The translations under genes were made by a program, and so were the position numbers. Shown in pieces: positions 53,027 to 61,324 of a stretch of 64,000 nucleotides of DNA. The notes under the pieces were generated by a model that was given only the letters and a program-made list of their open reading frames with translations, did not search any database and was not told the origin of the DNA. The number at the start of each line of letters is the position of its first letter. Within the stretch, counting starts at the first letter, position 1. Source of the DNA: WVYX01 sp039586815 (GTDB lineage: Bacteria > Gemmatimonadota > Gemmatimonadetes > Gemmatimonadales > GWC2-71-9); NCBI GenBank assembly GCA_039586815.1, contig JBDHJR010000001.1, positions 62,001 to 126,000 on the forward strand, written 5' to 3'.

Positions 53027-53761
53027 ATGACCAACGCGACGGCAACCGGTCAGTCCTGGCCGGCCTGGAAGCTGGCCCTGCGCGTCATCGACGAGCCCGC
53101 GGAGGTGTTCCGCCAGCTCGCGGTGCGCCCTCAAGTGCTCATTCCCATCATCCTGCTGATCATCACTGCCGGCTTCGTGGGGCTCGCCACGCCCAGCTCG
53201 ACGCTGGAGAGCCAGGCACAGCGCCGGGTCGAAGCGGTCGAGCAGCGAAACCCCAATCTGGACGAGGAGACCCGCACCCGCATGCAGCAGCAGGTCGAGG
53301 GAGCCTCGGGCATGACCAGCCGGGTGATCATCTTCGTGGCCGGCTCGATATTCGGGCTCGTCGCGCTGGCGGTAGTGGCCTCCGTCCTGATGCTGATCTT
53401 CGGCGCGCAGACCGCCGAGGCACTCAAGTTCAAGGACGAGTTCGCGATCGCGACCCACGCCTACGTGCCGCAGCTGCTGGGAGCCGTGCTCCTGGTCGTG
53501 CTGGCAATGTTCGGAATGGAGAACCTGCAGCTCACCCTCGGGTTCCTGTTCCAGGAAGACTCTTCGTCTTTCCTTTATAACCTGGCGAATCAGTTCGGGT
53601 TGTTCGGCGCGTGGAACATCTACCTGCTGGCGCTGGGCAACCAGGTCCGCATCGGTGCCAAGGGCATTGGCGGGCCGCTCAGCATCGTCGGCGGGTTGTG
53701 GGTTGTCGTCAACCTGGCGTTCGCGGCAATGGCGACCTTCTTCGGGGGGTTTGCGGGCTAG
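53027..53761 (+). CDS. YIP1-family membrane protein
   Basis: 244 residues from ATG 53027, which is 7 nt behind GGGAGG; the GTG at 53021 is too close to that site. Five helices. PAEVFRQLAVRPQVLIPIIL at the N-terminus and the late helices with FGLFGAWNIYLLALGNQV match bacterial YIP1-like proteins, whose role is unknown. Confidence 0.78.
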   Translation: MTNATATGQSWPAWKLALRVIDEPAEVFRQLAVRPQVLIPIILLIITAGFVGLATPSSTLESQAQRRVEAVEQRNPNLDEETRTRMQQQVEGASGMTSRVIIFVAGSIFGLVALAVVASVLMLIFGAQTAEALKFKDEFAIATHAYVPQLLGAVLLVVLAMFGMENLQLTLGFLFQEDSSSFLYNLANQFGLFGAWNIYLLALGNQVRIGAKGIGGPLSIVGGLWVVVNLAFAAMATFFGGFAG

Positions 53762-53801
53762 CCACCCAACTGCCGCACCACCCCGGTGAAGGGGGAAGAG
53801 A

Positions 53802-53845
53802 GAAGGGGGAAGGGTACGACGCAATGGCGGTACCCTTCCCCCTTC
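53802..53845. terminator. Bidirectional hairpin terminator
   Basis: A perfect 16-bp inverted repeat (GAAGGGGGAAGGGTAC and its complement) with a 12-nt loop lies between the convergent YIP1 and DUF2914 genes. The arms extend further with mismatches to about 53792 and 53860. Confidence 0.7.
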
Positions 53846-53866
53846 CTCGTTCCCTCTTCCCAGCGG

Positions 53867-54268
53867 TTACTGCACCGTAAACGTCACCGTCTCCAGCACG
53901 TTCCCCGATTCGTCGCGGATCTCTACCGTCCACTCACCGGTCCACTCGGGCATGATGACCTTGTTGGAAAAGGTGCGCCAATGCGTGCCCCCGACCTCGA
54001 GGGGAACCGCCCACTCGTAGCCGGCGAACTTCCACACGTGCTCGAATACCGTGCCGGCCTCGGCGTTCTCGACTCTCATCCAGCAGAACAGCCGCTCCAC
54101 GTCGGCGGTGAATGCCGTGCCAGCGTCCACCGGCTCACGGTCCACCACGTCCCGGGCGACCACCGCCTCCACGGTAACACCCTGCTCCTGGGCGGCAACG
54201 GGCGCAATGAGGCCAGCGACGCCCAACGCGAACAGAGAGACTGCAAGTGCCCTTCGGATCGTCAGCAT
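53867..54268 (-). CDS. Exported DUF2914-domain protein
   Basis: 133 residues with a signal peptide (cleavage likely after APVAAQ). The rest is a single DUF2914 domain: VVDREPVDAG, the ERLFCWMRVENAEAG strand, FEHVWKFAGYE, THWRTFSNKVI and GEWTVEIRDESGNVL. Function unknown, probably periplasmic. ATG is preceded by GGAGG. Divergent from the SMP-30-like gene. Confidence 0.85.
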   Translation of the reverse strand: MLTIRRALAVSLFALGVAGLIAPVAAQEQGVTVEAVVARDVVDREPVDAGTAFTADVERLFCWMRVENAEAGTVFEHVWKFAGYEWAVPLEVGGTHWRTFSNKVIMPEWTGEWTVEIRDESGNVLETVTFTVQ

Positions 54269-54288
54269 CTGGACCTCCGGTCAGATTG

Positions 54289-54317
54289 TTGCTCGCTCCA
54301 CTCTCCGTCACTATACT
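54289..54317 (+). promoter_or_regulatory. Promoter of the SMP-30-like gene, leaderless type
   Basis: TTGCTC (54289-54294), a 17-nt spacer and TATACT (54312-54317, five of six) end 8 nt before the ATG at 54326. No Shine-Dalgarno is present. Confidence 0.55.
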
Positions 54318-54325
54318 TGCGCGCC

Positions 54326-55249
54326 ATGAAGCAGCGCATCCAGCTACTGCGTTTCCTCACGGCTCTCGCACTCTTGGCGAGCCTTCCCGGCTGCGTTGCC
54401 GGCGAGCGTCATGCGGCATCGGACGAGCCCATCCGCGTGACGGGTGTCGGGCTCAGCACGCCCGAATCCGTGCTGCACGATCGCGTGGCCGACGTCTACC
54501 TCGTCTCCAACATCAACGGCAGCCCCCTCGGGAAGGACGGCAACGGGTTCATCTCGCGGCTCGCCCCCGACGGGAGCCTACTGGAGCTCAAGTGGATCGA
54601 TGGCGCCGCCGATGGCGTCACGCTGCACGCTCCCAAGGGCATGGCCCTGAAGGGCGACACCCTGCTCGTGGCGGACATCGATGTCGTGCGCCTGTTCGAC
54701 CGCAAGTCTGGCGATCCCATAGACACCTGGACTGTGACCGGGGCCACATTCCTCAACGACGTGGCCGTGGGCTTCGATGGCACGGTTTATGTGACCGATT
54801 CGGGGTTCCGGGCGGGCCCCGCGGGATTCGAGCCGTCGGGCAGCGACGCGGTGCACCGCTTCGACCCGTCCGGCGACCATGCCGTGCTGGTGAGCGGAGC
54901 CGCCCTGGGAGGGCCCAACGGCATCCTGGTGGACGGGACCCGCGTGATGTTCGTGACCTTCGGCTCGGGCCGGGTCACCCTGGTGCACCGCGAGGACGGC
55001 ACCATCAGCGGGCTGCCGGCCCCTCAGGCGGGACAGCTCGACGGCGTGGTCAAGACACCGGGGGGGACCTTCCTCATGTCGAGCTGGGAGGGAGGCGCGG
55101 TGTACCGGCTGGGGCCGGGCGGGCTCTACGCCGCCCAGGTCACCGACGTCGATGCGCCCGCCGACATCGGACTGGACGCCGTGCGGAACCGCCTGCTGAT
55201 TCCGTTGTTCAGAGCGAACGAGGTGTTGATCATTCCGCTGGACGACTAG
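54326..55249 (+). CDS. SMP-30/gluconolactonase-like beta-propeller lipoprotein
   Basis: 307 residues from ATG 54326; the frame is open far upstream but ATG 54326 is the only start followed by a signal sequence. Lipobox LLASLPGCVAG. The propeller repeats are visible as VADVYLVSNINGSPLGKDG, HAPKGMALKGDTLLVADID, FLNDVAVGFDGTVYVTDSG and LGGPNGILVDG, the last typical of SMP-30/NHL sugar lactonase-like proteins. Substrate unknown. No neighbour points to a pathway. Confidence 0.8.
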   Translation: MKQRIQLLRFLTALALLASLPGCVAGERHAASDEPIRVTGVGLSTPESVLHDRVADVYLVSNINGSPLGKDGNGFISRLAPDGSLLELKWIDGAADGVTLHAPKGMALKGDTLLVADIDVVRLFDRKSGDPIDTWTVTGATFLNDVAVGFDGTVYVTDSGFRAGPAGFEPSGSDAVHRFDPSGDHAVLVSGAALGGPNGILVDGTRVMFVTFGSGRVTLVHREDGTISGLPAPQAGQLDGVVKTPGGTFLMSSWEGGAVYRLGPGGLYAAQVTDVDAPADIGLDAVRNRLLIPLFRANEVLIIPLDD

Positions 55250-55265
55250 GGAACGGGCAACGGAA

Positions 55266-55303
55266 AGCGGGAAGCTTGCTGCCGTGGCAGCCGGCTTCCC
55301 GCT
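55266..55303. terminator. Bidirectional hairpin terminator
   Basis: AGCGGGAAGC (55266-55275) pairs with GCTTCCCGCT (55294-55303); after a 2x2 mismatch GCTGCC/GGCAGC continues the stem. It separates the convergent SMP-30-like and amidohydrolase genes. Confidence 0.7.
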
Positions 55304-55326
55304 CCTCGCTTCCGCTAACCCGCTCT

Positions 55327-56940
55327 CTACGGCGCCGTCGTCGCCTCCTGCCGCGCCTGCTCGACCATTGCGGCCACGTCGGCCAGCAGTTGCTTGGCGT
55401 CGTACACGATGCCGTCCTTGATCGTGTACTCGACGCCGCCCACGCGCTCGACTGCGCCGCTCTCGTGATCCAGCCGCAGCGTACCGGTGCCGTACAGCAC
55501 CTTGAGGTTATGCACCGGATTCTCCTCCAGCACTACCAGATCGGCCAGCATGCCGGGCCGGATGGCGCCGAACTCGTGGGGCCTCCCCTTGGGCTCGTGC
55601 AGCGTCTGGGCACCCCACAGGGTGGCCGACCGGATCACCTCGAGCGGATGGAATCCCGCCTCCTGGAGCAGTTCCAGCTCCCGGACGTAGCCGAACCCGT
55701 ACAGCTTGTAGATGAACCCGGAGTCCGAGCCGGTGCACACGCGCCCACCCCGGTTCTTGTAGTCGCTGAGGAAGTCCATCCAGATGCGGAAGTTGCGCTT
55801 CCACTCGATCTCGTCCTGGGTGGTCCAGTCGAACCAGTAGGAGCCGTGGCTCTCCAGGCTGGGCTGGTAGAACTTCCATAGCGAGGGAAGCGTGTAAGTC
55901 TCGTGCCACTCGGCTTCGCGGGCCCGCATCACGTCGCGGCTCGCCTCGTAGATGGTCATCGTCGGGTCGATCACGAACCCCAGCCCGATCAACTCGTCGA
56001 TTACCGCGTTCCACTTCTCGCTCCCCCGGGGCGCCGCCTGCTTCCACAGCCGACCTGCCTGGCCGAAGCGGTGGTACTCGTTGTTGTAGTTGTAGTCGAA
56101 GGGGAACGCCTGCACGGTGCGGTCGTCGAACAGCGCCTCGGGCAGGCCGTACCAGTGCTCCATGGAGCCCAATCCGAGCCGGGCGGCGTCGAGCACATCC
56201 ATGCGCGCCACACCCATCTGGCCCAAGTGGGCCTGCGTGCCGAGGCCCTGGCGCCGGGCCTCATCGATCAGCGCCGCCATGATCTCCGGATCGTGCGAGC
56301 CGAGCTTGAGTCCGTCCACCCCCTCGTTCGCCGCCCACCGCACCCACTCTCGCGCGGCGTCGGGCGTGTTGATGGGCCCGTCATCCCATCCCATCCCCGG
56401 CCGCACGTACACGAAGATCCGCGGCGCCACGATGGCGTTGGCCGCGCTGCGCTGGCGCTCGTTGAGGGTCCATTCCACACCGTTGCCCGAGCCGGGATCG
56501 CGGATGGTGGTCACGCCGTGGGCCATCCACAGCTTGTACACGTACTCCGCAGGCGTGCCCTGCGAGTTGCCGCCGATGTGCGCGTGCAGGTCCACGAGCC
56601 CGGGAAGGACGTACATCCCGTGTGCGTCGATCTCGCGCGTCGCGTCCTGGGGCCGGCGCTCCGGATCGATGGGGGCACCGGGAGCACCCAGGTTCTCGAT
56701 CTCGACGATCCTGTTACCCTCGATCACGATGTCCATCGGCCCGCGTCCCGGTGCGCCGGTGCCGTCGATCAGGGTGGCGCCCCGGATTATCAGCCGCTCG
56801 AACGGGCCTTCGCCCTCTCCGGACGCGCGATCCGGACCCGGCGTGATCGATTGGCGCTCCTGCGCCAAACCCGCCGTGGGAGAGAGCAGCGCGAGCACCA
56901 TGGTCCACGCTGCGGCCCGCGTCATCGAGTTACGCCGCAT
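55327..56940 (-). CDS. Exported metal-dependent amidohydrolase
   Basis: 537 residues, ATG with GGAGG site, signal peptide to about residue 26. Amidohydrolase-superfamily barrel with urease-like metal site: H119 and H121 in VDLHAHIGG, K212 in GLKLGSHD, H238 in GTQAHLGQ, H262 in SMEHWYG and D406 in CTGSDSGF. The C-terminal part carries the IRPGMLADLVVLEENPV strand usual in imidazolonepropionase- and prolidase-like members. An insert around 280-300 is rich in Asn/Tyr. An export signal suggests periplasmic hydrolysis of peptides or cyclic amides; substrate unproven. Divergent from the GNAT gene. Confidence 0.88.
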   Translation of the reverse strand: MRRNSMTRAAAWTMVLALLSPTAGLAQERQSITPGPDRASGEGEGPFERLIIRGATLIDGTGAPGRGPMDIVIEGNRIVEIENLGAPGAPIDPERRPQDATREIDAHGMYVLPGLVDLHAHIGGNSQGTPAEYVYKLWMAHGVTTIRDPGSGNGVEWTLNERQRSAANAIVAPRIFVYVRPGMGWDDGPINTPDAAREWVRWAANEGVDGLKLGSHDPEIMAALIDEARRQGLGTQAHLGQMGVARMDVLDAARLGLGSMEHWYGLPEALFDDRTVQAFPFDYNYNNEYHRFGQAGRLWKQAAPRGSEKWNAVIDELIGLGFVIDPTMTIYEASRDVMRAREAEWHETYTLPSLWKFYQPSLESHGSYWFDWTTQDEIEWKRNFRIWMDFLSDYKNRGGRVCTGSDSGFIYKLYGFGYVRELELLQEAGFHPLEVIRSATLWGAQTLHEPKGRPHEFGAIRPGMLADLVVLEENPVHNLKVLYGTGTLRLDHESGAVERVGGVEYTIKDGIVYDAKQLLADVAAMVEQARQEATTAP

Positions 56941-57061
56941 GCCTGTCCTCCACGATAGGGCTGTCGTCGGTCGAGCTCCGGGGCTCGCTGGGGTCTAATC
57001 CAAACCGCGAATCGACAGGACCGCAAGCCGGAGTGTAGCTTCCGGGTGCCCGGGGGTCCCC

Positions 57062-57847
57062 ATGAGCCAGCCCGATCAACTCACCTACCGCGAGCTCACC
57101 AGCCACGAGGACCACGACCAATGCGTGGACCTGCAGCGCGCCACATGGGGCGACGACTTCCGGGAGCTGGTTTCTCCTGCCCTGTTGCTGGTGGCCCGGA
57201 AGATCGGCGGCGTCCTGCTGGGAGCGTTCGAGCCGGACGGGAGGCTCGTCGGTTTCGTGTTCGGGCTCACGGGGCTGCACGAAGGAGAGCCGGTTCACTG
57301 GTCGCACATGCTGGCCGTGCGCGAGGAGCTGCGGTCCCGCGGCATCGGCCGCCGTCTCAAGGAGCTGCAGCGGGCGCACGTGGCGGCACTCGGGGTGCCA
57401 CGTATCCAGTGGACGTTCGACCCTCTGGTCGCCCGCAACGCGCACCTGAACCTATGTCGCCTCGGCGTCCGGGTGCTCGAGTACGTGGAGCACATGTACG
57501 GCGAGAGCCCCGTAAGTGTGATGGACAGCGTGATCGGCACCGACCGATTCGTGGTGGAATGGCCTGCCCGCACAGCGAGCCCGTCCGGCAGGGCCGAGCC
57601 AGCAGCCGACGCGGCAATCGTGTCGCTGGTGAACGAGCTGGAGTCCGACCTGCCCGATGTCGCGGAGGTGCTCATCGAGATCCCGGCGGACATACAGCTA
57701 CTCAAGCGGGAGCGCCCCGAGGAGGCTGCAGCCTGGCGCAGCACCACGCGGCGGGCACTACGACACTACTTGGCCGCGGGCTATGCCGTCGCGGGGTTCG
57801 CGGCCGGACGCTACTTGTTGCGGCGGGATGAAGACACCGGTGCCTGA
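57062..57847 (+). CDS. GNAT acetyltransferase-like protein (COG3375 type), putative N-succinyltransferase
   Basis: 261 residues. GNAT core: RELTSHEDHDQCVDLQRATW at the start, GRLVGFVFGL, HMLAVREELRSRGIGRRLKE for the acyl-CoA loop, and WTFDPLVARNAHLNLCRLGV, typical of the COG3375 group. These genes are regularly paired with NSAR/OSBS-family genes, and in Geobacillus the partner succinylates D-amino acids with succinyl-CoA. Here the next gene overlaps it by 20 nt and is an NSAR/OSBS homologue, with an M20 amidohydrolase after it. The succinyl donor and D-amino acid acceptor are inferred from this context only. Confidence 0.8.
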   Translation: MSQPDQLTYRELTSHEDHDQCVDLQRATWGDDFRELVSPALLLVARKIGGVLLGAFEPDGRLVGFVFGLTGLHEGEPVHWSHMLAVREELRSRGIGRRLKELQRAHVAALGVPRIQWTFDPLVARNAHLNLCRLGVRVLEYVEHMYGESPVSVMDSVIGTDRFVVEWPARTASPSGRAEPAADAAIVSLVNELESDLPDVAEVLIEIPADIQLLKRERPEEAAAWRSTTRRALRHYLAAGYAVAGFAAGRYLLRRDEDTGA

Positions 57848-58961
57848 CCTCACTTCACTCACGCTGCACGAGATCCAGCTCCAGCTGCGGGAGCCGTTCC
57901 GCATCTCCTCGGGTGCGAGCTGGCAGCGGCGCGTGCTGCTGATTGAGCTGCACGACGAAGACGGTGGGACCGGGTGGGGCGAGTGCGTGGCGGGCGAGAC
58001 ACCGCATTACTCGCCCGAGACGGTGGACACCGCGTGGCACGCCATCCGCAACTGGATCGCACCGGCCGTGCTGGGGCGCCCGTGGGAGGCGCCCACCGAG
58101 CTGCATCACCTGCTGGAAGCGGGCATCCGGGGACACCCCATGGCGCGGGCAGCGGTCGAGATGGCGGCCTGGGAACTCGCCGCGCGGCGCTGCGGGGCCC
58201 CGCTGGCAGAGCTACTGGGTGGAGTGCGAAACGAGGTGGCCGCGGGCATCTCGTTGGGGATCCAGGAATCGCCCGACGTGCTGGCCGGGCAGGCTGCCGA
58301 CGCCGCGGCACGGGGATACCGCCGCATCAAGCTCAAGGTGCAGCCGGGGGCGGACGAGGCGTACGTCGAAGCGGTGCGCATGGCAGTGGGCGACTCCACG
58401 CCGCTGAGCGTGGACGCCAACGCGGCGTACACGCTGCGCGACAGCGAGACGCTGCGCGGCCTCGACCGGTTCGGCCTCCAGATGATCGAACAGCCGCTGG
58501 CCGCGGACGCGCTGACTCAGCATGCGCAGCTACAGCGTCAGCTCGACACCCCGGTCTGCCTCGATGAGGCGATCTGGAGCCTGGCGCGCGCGGAGGAAAT
58601 GATCGCGCTGGAGGCCGGGAAGATCATCAACATCAAGCCGGGACGCGTGGGTGGATTCACGGCGGCCATCGCGATCCACGACCTGGCCGCCGAGTACGGC
58701 GTTCCGGTGTGGTGTGGAGGGATGCTGGAGAGCGGGATAGGCCGCGCCCACAACGTGGCGCTGGCTTCCCTGCCCAACTTCACTCTCCCGGGCGACTTGA
58801 GCCCCAGCGACCGGTACTGGGAACGCGACATAGTGGAGCCCCCCTGGACCATGAGGGATGGAATGATCTCCGTGCCGGGAGATCGCCCGGGGATGGGCGT
58901 GGAACTCGACCTCGACTACATTCGCGAGCTCACGGTACGATCGGAGACTTTCGAAGCGTGA
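57828..58961 (+). CDS. Enolase-superfamily N-succinylamino acid racemase / OSB synthase homologue
   Basis: 377 residues from ATG 57828 (GTG 57840 is an alternative start). All catalytic residues of the muconate-lactonising subgroup are present: K168 and K170 in RIKLKV, metal ligands D196, E221 and D246 (SVDAN, IEQPL, CLDEA) and K270 in INIKPGRVGG. R273 lies where NSAR/OSBS-subfamily members carry an arginine linked to racemase activity. The same fold makes o-succinylbenzoate in classical menaquinone synthesis, but this genome has the futalosine genes mqnA, mqnC and mqnE, so racemisation of N-succinyl amino acids is the better guess. The flanking GNAT and M20 genes agree. Confidence 0.85.
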   Translation: MKTPVPDLTSLTLHEIQLQLREPFRISSGASWQRRVLLIELHDEDGGTGWGECVAGETPHYSPETVDTAWHAIRNWIAPAVLGRPWEAPTELHHLLEAGIRGHPMARAAVEMAAWELAARRCGAPLAELLGGVRNEVAAGISLGIQESPDVLAGQAADAAARGYRRIKLKVQPGADEAYVEAVRMAVGDSTPLSVDANAAYTLRDSETLRGLDRFGLQMIEQPLAADALTQHAQLQRQLDTPVCLDEAIWSLARAEEMIALEAGKIINIKPGRVGGFTAAIAIHDLAAEYGVPVWCGGMLESGIGRAHNVALASLPNFTLPGDLSPSDRYWERDIVEPPWTMRDGMISVPGDRPGMGVELDLDYIRELTVRSETFEA

Positions 58962-60136
58962 ATCCCTCGCCATTCGACGCTGGGCTGCACCAGCGCATGA
59001 TCGCCGTCCGTCGCGACTTGCACGAGCACCCCGAGCTCGCCTGGCAGGAGCAGCGCACCGCGGAGCGCGTGGAGGCCGCACTGGACGAGATGGGAATCGC
59101 GCACCGCCGCGTGGCGGGAACCGGAGTGCTCGCCGACCTGCCCGGGCGGGACGGCGTGGACGCGGTCGCGCTGCGCGCCGACCTGGATGCCCTCCCCGTA
59201 GCCGAGGAGACCGGGCTCCCCTTCGCCTCGGCGCGTGACGGTACGATGCACGCGTGCGGGCACGACGGACACACCGCGATGCTGTTGGGCGCCGCGGAGT
59301 ACCTGGCGCGCGAGAGCGAGCTGCCCGCGACCGTGCGCCTCATCTTCCAACCGGCGGAGGAGACCGGCACGGGGGCGCCGGCCCTGATCGAGGCGGGCGC
59401 GCTGGCCGACGTGGCCCTGATCTTCGGCGGCCACCTCGACAGGCTGTACGCTCCGGGCGAGATAGTGGTTACGACCGGACCGGTGAACGCCTCGACCGAT
59501 GAGTTCGTCATCGAGCTGTCCGGTCCCGGCGGACACGCCGCGCGGCCACACGAGAGCGTCGATCCGATCGTGGCGGGGAGTCACCTGGTCACCGCGCTCC
59601 AGACTCTGGTCTCGCGCACGGTGGATCCCACGCAGGCGGCGGTCGTCTCGGTGGGATGCTTCCAGGCGGGAACCGCGCCCAACGTACTGGCTCGGCGCGC
59701 GCGGCTGGAGGGAACGGTGCGCGCGCAGCACCCCGAGGTACGCAGCCGCCTGGTTTCCGCATTGCGTCGCACCACCGAGTCCACCGCGGAAGCTCACGGC
59801 GTGGACGTTGCGCTGAACTTGAGCAGTGGGACCCCGGCGGTGGTCAACGAGGCCGGCCCCACGGCGCTGGCGCGCGACGCCGCGATCCGTGCGCTGGGAG
59901 AGGACCGCCTGCGCCCCCTGGCAACGCACAACATGGGCGGCGAGGACTTCGGCTTCTACCTCGAGCAAACGGCCGGCTGCTACGTGCGCATTGGGGCGCG
60001 GCCCACCGGAGAGAGCTTCCCAGCCCACTCCTCGAGATTCGAGTTCGACGAGCAGGCTCTGGCAGTGGGCGCGGCTTACTTCTATCACGTGGCCCTCGTG
60101 GCCGGCACCGCACTCTCGGAGGGAATGATCCCATGA
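58958..60136 (+). CDS. M20-family amidohydrolase, putative N-acyl/N-succinyl-L-amino acid deacylase
   Basis: 392 residues, GTG start overlapping the racemase stop (GTGA). Di-metal M20D peptidase/amidohydrolase: RRDLHEHPELAWQE, ALRADLDALP, C100 and H102 in HACGHDGHTAML, QPAEETGTG, GGHAARPHESVDP in the lid domain and HNMGGEDFGFYLE near the end. No signal peptide, so cytoplasmic. Family members remove acetyl, succinyl or indole-acetyl groups from amino acids. As the third gene of a GNAT-racemase-M20 set it would hydrolyse N-succinyl-L-amino acids. Confidence 0.9.
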   Translation: MNPSPFDAGLHQRMIAVRRDLHEHPELAWQEQRTAERVEAALDEMGIAHRRVAGTGVLADLPGRDGVDAVALRADLDALPVAEETGLPFASARDGTMHACGHDGHTAMLLGAAEYLARESELPATVRLIFQPAEETGTGAPALIEAGALADVALIFGGHLDRLYAPGEIVVTTGPVNASTDEFVIELSGPGGHAARPHESVDPIVAGSHLVTALQTLVSRTVDPTQAAVVSVGCFQAGTAPNVLARRARLEGTVRAQHPEVRSRLVSALRRTTESTAEAHGVDVALNLSSGTPAVVNEAGPTALARDAAIRALGEDRLRPLATHNMGGEDFGFYLEQTAGCYVRIGARPTGESFPAHSSRFEFDEQALAVGAAYFYHVALVAGTALSEGMIP

Positions 60137-61044
60137 AGCAGCGCGGCGCGATACTCGCCGTTGTTGTCTGTGCAGTCTGGGCGATCGCGCCCGGTGCTCC
60201 CCTCGCCGCACAGCAGATGGAGGACGTGCAGGTGACGGCGACCCACGTGGCGGGGAACGTCTACTTGATCACCGGCCGCGGCGGCAATATCGCCGCCTCC
60301 GTCGGCGAGGACGGCGTGTTCCTGGTGGACGACCAGTACGCCCCGCTCACCGACAAGATCCGGGCGGCGGTGGGCGGGATCAGCGAGGAGCCGATCCGGT
60401 TCGTCATCAACACGCACTGGCACGAGGACCACACGGGTGGCAACGAGCACATGGGCGATGCCGGCGCCGTGGTCGTGGCTCACGAAAACGTGCGCCTTCG
60501 TTTGGGCTCGGAGCAGTTCATCGAGTTCAACCAGCGGCACTACGATCCGTCGCCCGCCGCGGCGCTGCCGGTGGTCACGTTCAGCGATGCCGTGACGTTC
60601 TATTGGAACGACGATACGAGCCACGTATTCCACATCGAGCACGCCCACACCGATGGGGACGCCGCGATCCACTTCCGCGCGGCGAACGTTGTGCACGCCG
60701 GCGACGTGTACTGGAACGGCGTGTACCCATTCATCGACGTTTCGAGCGGGGGAACGATCGACGGCATGATCGCCGGAGTGGACCGGCTGCTCGAGCTGGT
60801 GGATGACGACACCCGGATAATACCGGGCCACGGCCCGCTCTCCTCGGTGGAGGAGCTGCGCAGCTACCGCTGGATGCTGCTCGCCTCGCGGGAGCGCGTC
60901 GCTGCGCTAATAGCCGAGCGAAAGACGCGCGATGAGATCATCGCGGCTCTCCCGATGGCGGACTTCGATGAATCATGGGGCCAGTGGTTCATACGGCCCG
61001 ATCAGTGGGTGGGCCTGGTATACGACGGAATGTTGGAGCCGTAG
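60133..61044 (+). CDS. Exported metallo-beta-lactamase-fold hydrolase
   Basis: 303 residues, ATGA overlap with the M20 gene, signal peptide ending near APLAAQQ. The metal site is complete: H95, H97, D99 and H100 in NTHWHEDH, a later His in the HIEHAHTDGD region, HAGDVYWNG and IIPGHGPLS. The group resembles the quorum-quenching/cyclase-like MBL proteins (SoxH/QlcA type) rather than true beta-lactamases. Its tight coupling to the cluster suggests a linked job, but its export means it does not act in the same compartment as the three enzymes before it. Substrate unknown. Confidence 0.86.
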   Translation: MKQRGAILAVVVCAVWAIAPGAPLAAQQMEDVQVTATHVAGNVYLITGRGGNIAASVGEDGVFLVDDQYAPLTDKIRAAVGGISEEPIRFVINTHWHEDHTGGNEHMGDAGAVVVAHENVRLRLGSEQFIEFNQRHYDPSPAAALPVVTFSDAVTFYWNDDTSHVFHIEHAHTDGDAAIHFRAANVVHAGDVYWNGVYPFIDVSSGGTIDGMIAGVDRLLELVDDDTRIIPGHGPLSSVEELRSYRWMLLASRERVAALIAERKTRDEIIAALPMADFDESWGQWFIRPDQWVGLVYDGMLEP

Positions 61045-61054
61045 GAGTCGCGAT

Positions 61055-61324
61055 TCAGCCTGGGGGGGGCTCGCTCCCTTCCGCCGGGACACTCTCCCAC
61101 GGGCGCCCCAGGCGACGCAGCACGAAGACCCACACGACGACGCCGAGCGTGCCGCCGAGCACGCCACCCAACAGCATCCACACGAGACCGGCGTCGCCCA
61201 CCTGGCGCAACCGCGCGAACAGGGCGCCGATCCACCCACCCAAGAAAGCGGCCGCCCACACCACGATGGGCGTGAGCAGCCATCCGACCGTCTGGAACAG
61301 CCGGTTGGGGGTCCTGTGTGTCAC
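61055..61324 (-). CDS. Small two-helix membrane protein, unknown
   Basis: 89 residues from GTG 61324, which overlaps the stop of the upstream membrane gene. Two transmembrane helices separated by a short basic-polar loop, with a Pro/Gly-rich tail. It is convergent with the metallo-beta-lactamase-fold gene, whose stop is only 10 bases away. The longer open frame upstream is a shadow. Confidence 0.55.
   Translation of the reverse strand: MTHRTPNRLFQTVGWLLTPIVVWAAAFLGGWIGALFARLRQVGDAGLVWMLLGGVLGGTLGVVVWVFVLRRLGRPWESVPAEGSEPPPG

Noticed and set aside
57828..58961. Annotation as MenC for classical menaquinone synthesis
   Set aside because: Futalosine genes mqnA, mqnC and mqnE are in the same window, and the gene neighbours fit an N-succinyl amino acid pathway.
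60133..61044. True beta-lactamase (antibiotic resistance) call for the MBL-fold protein
   Set aside because: The fold and metal site are shared by many hydrolases; sequence around the motif fits the non-lactamase exported group better.
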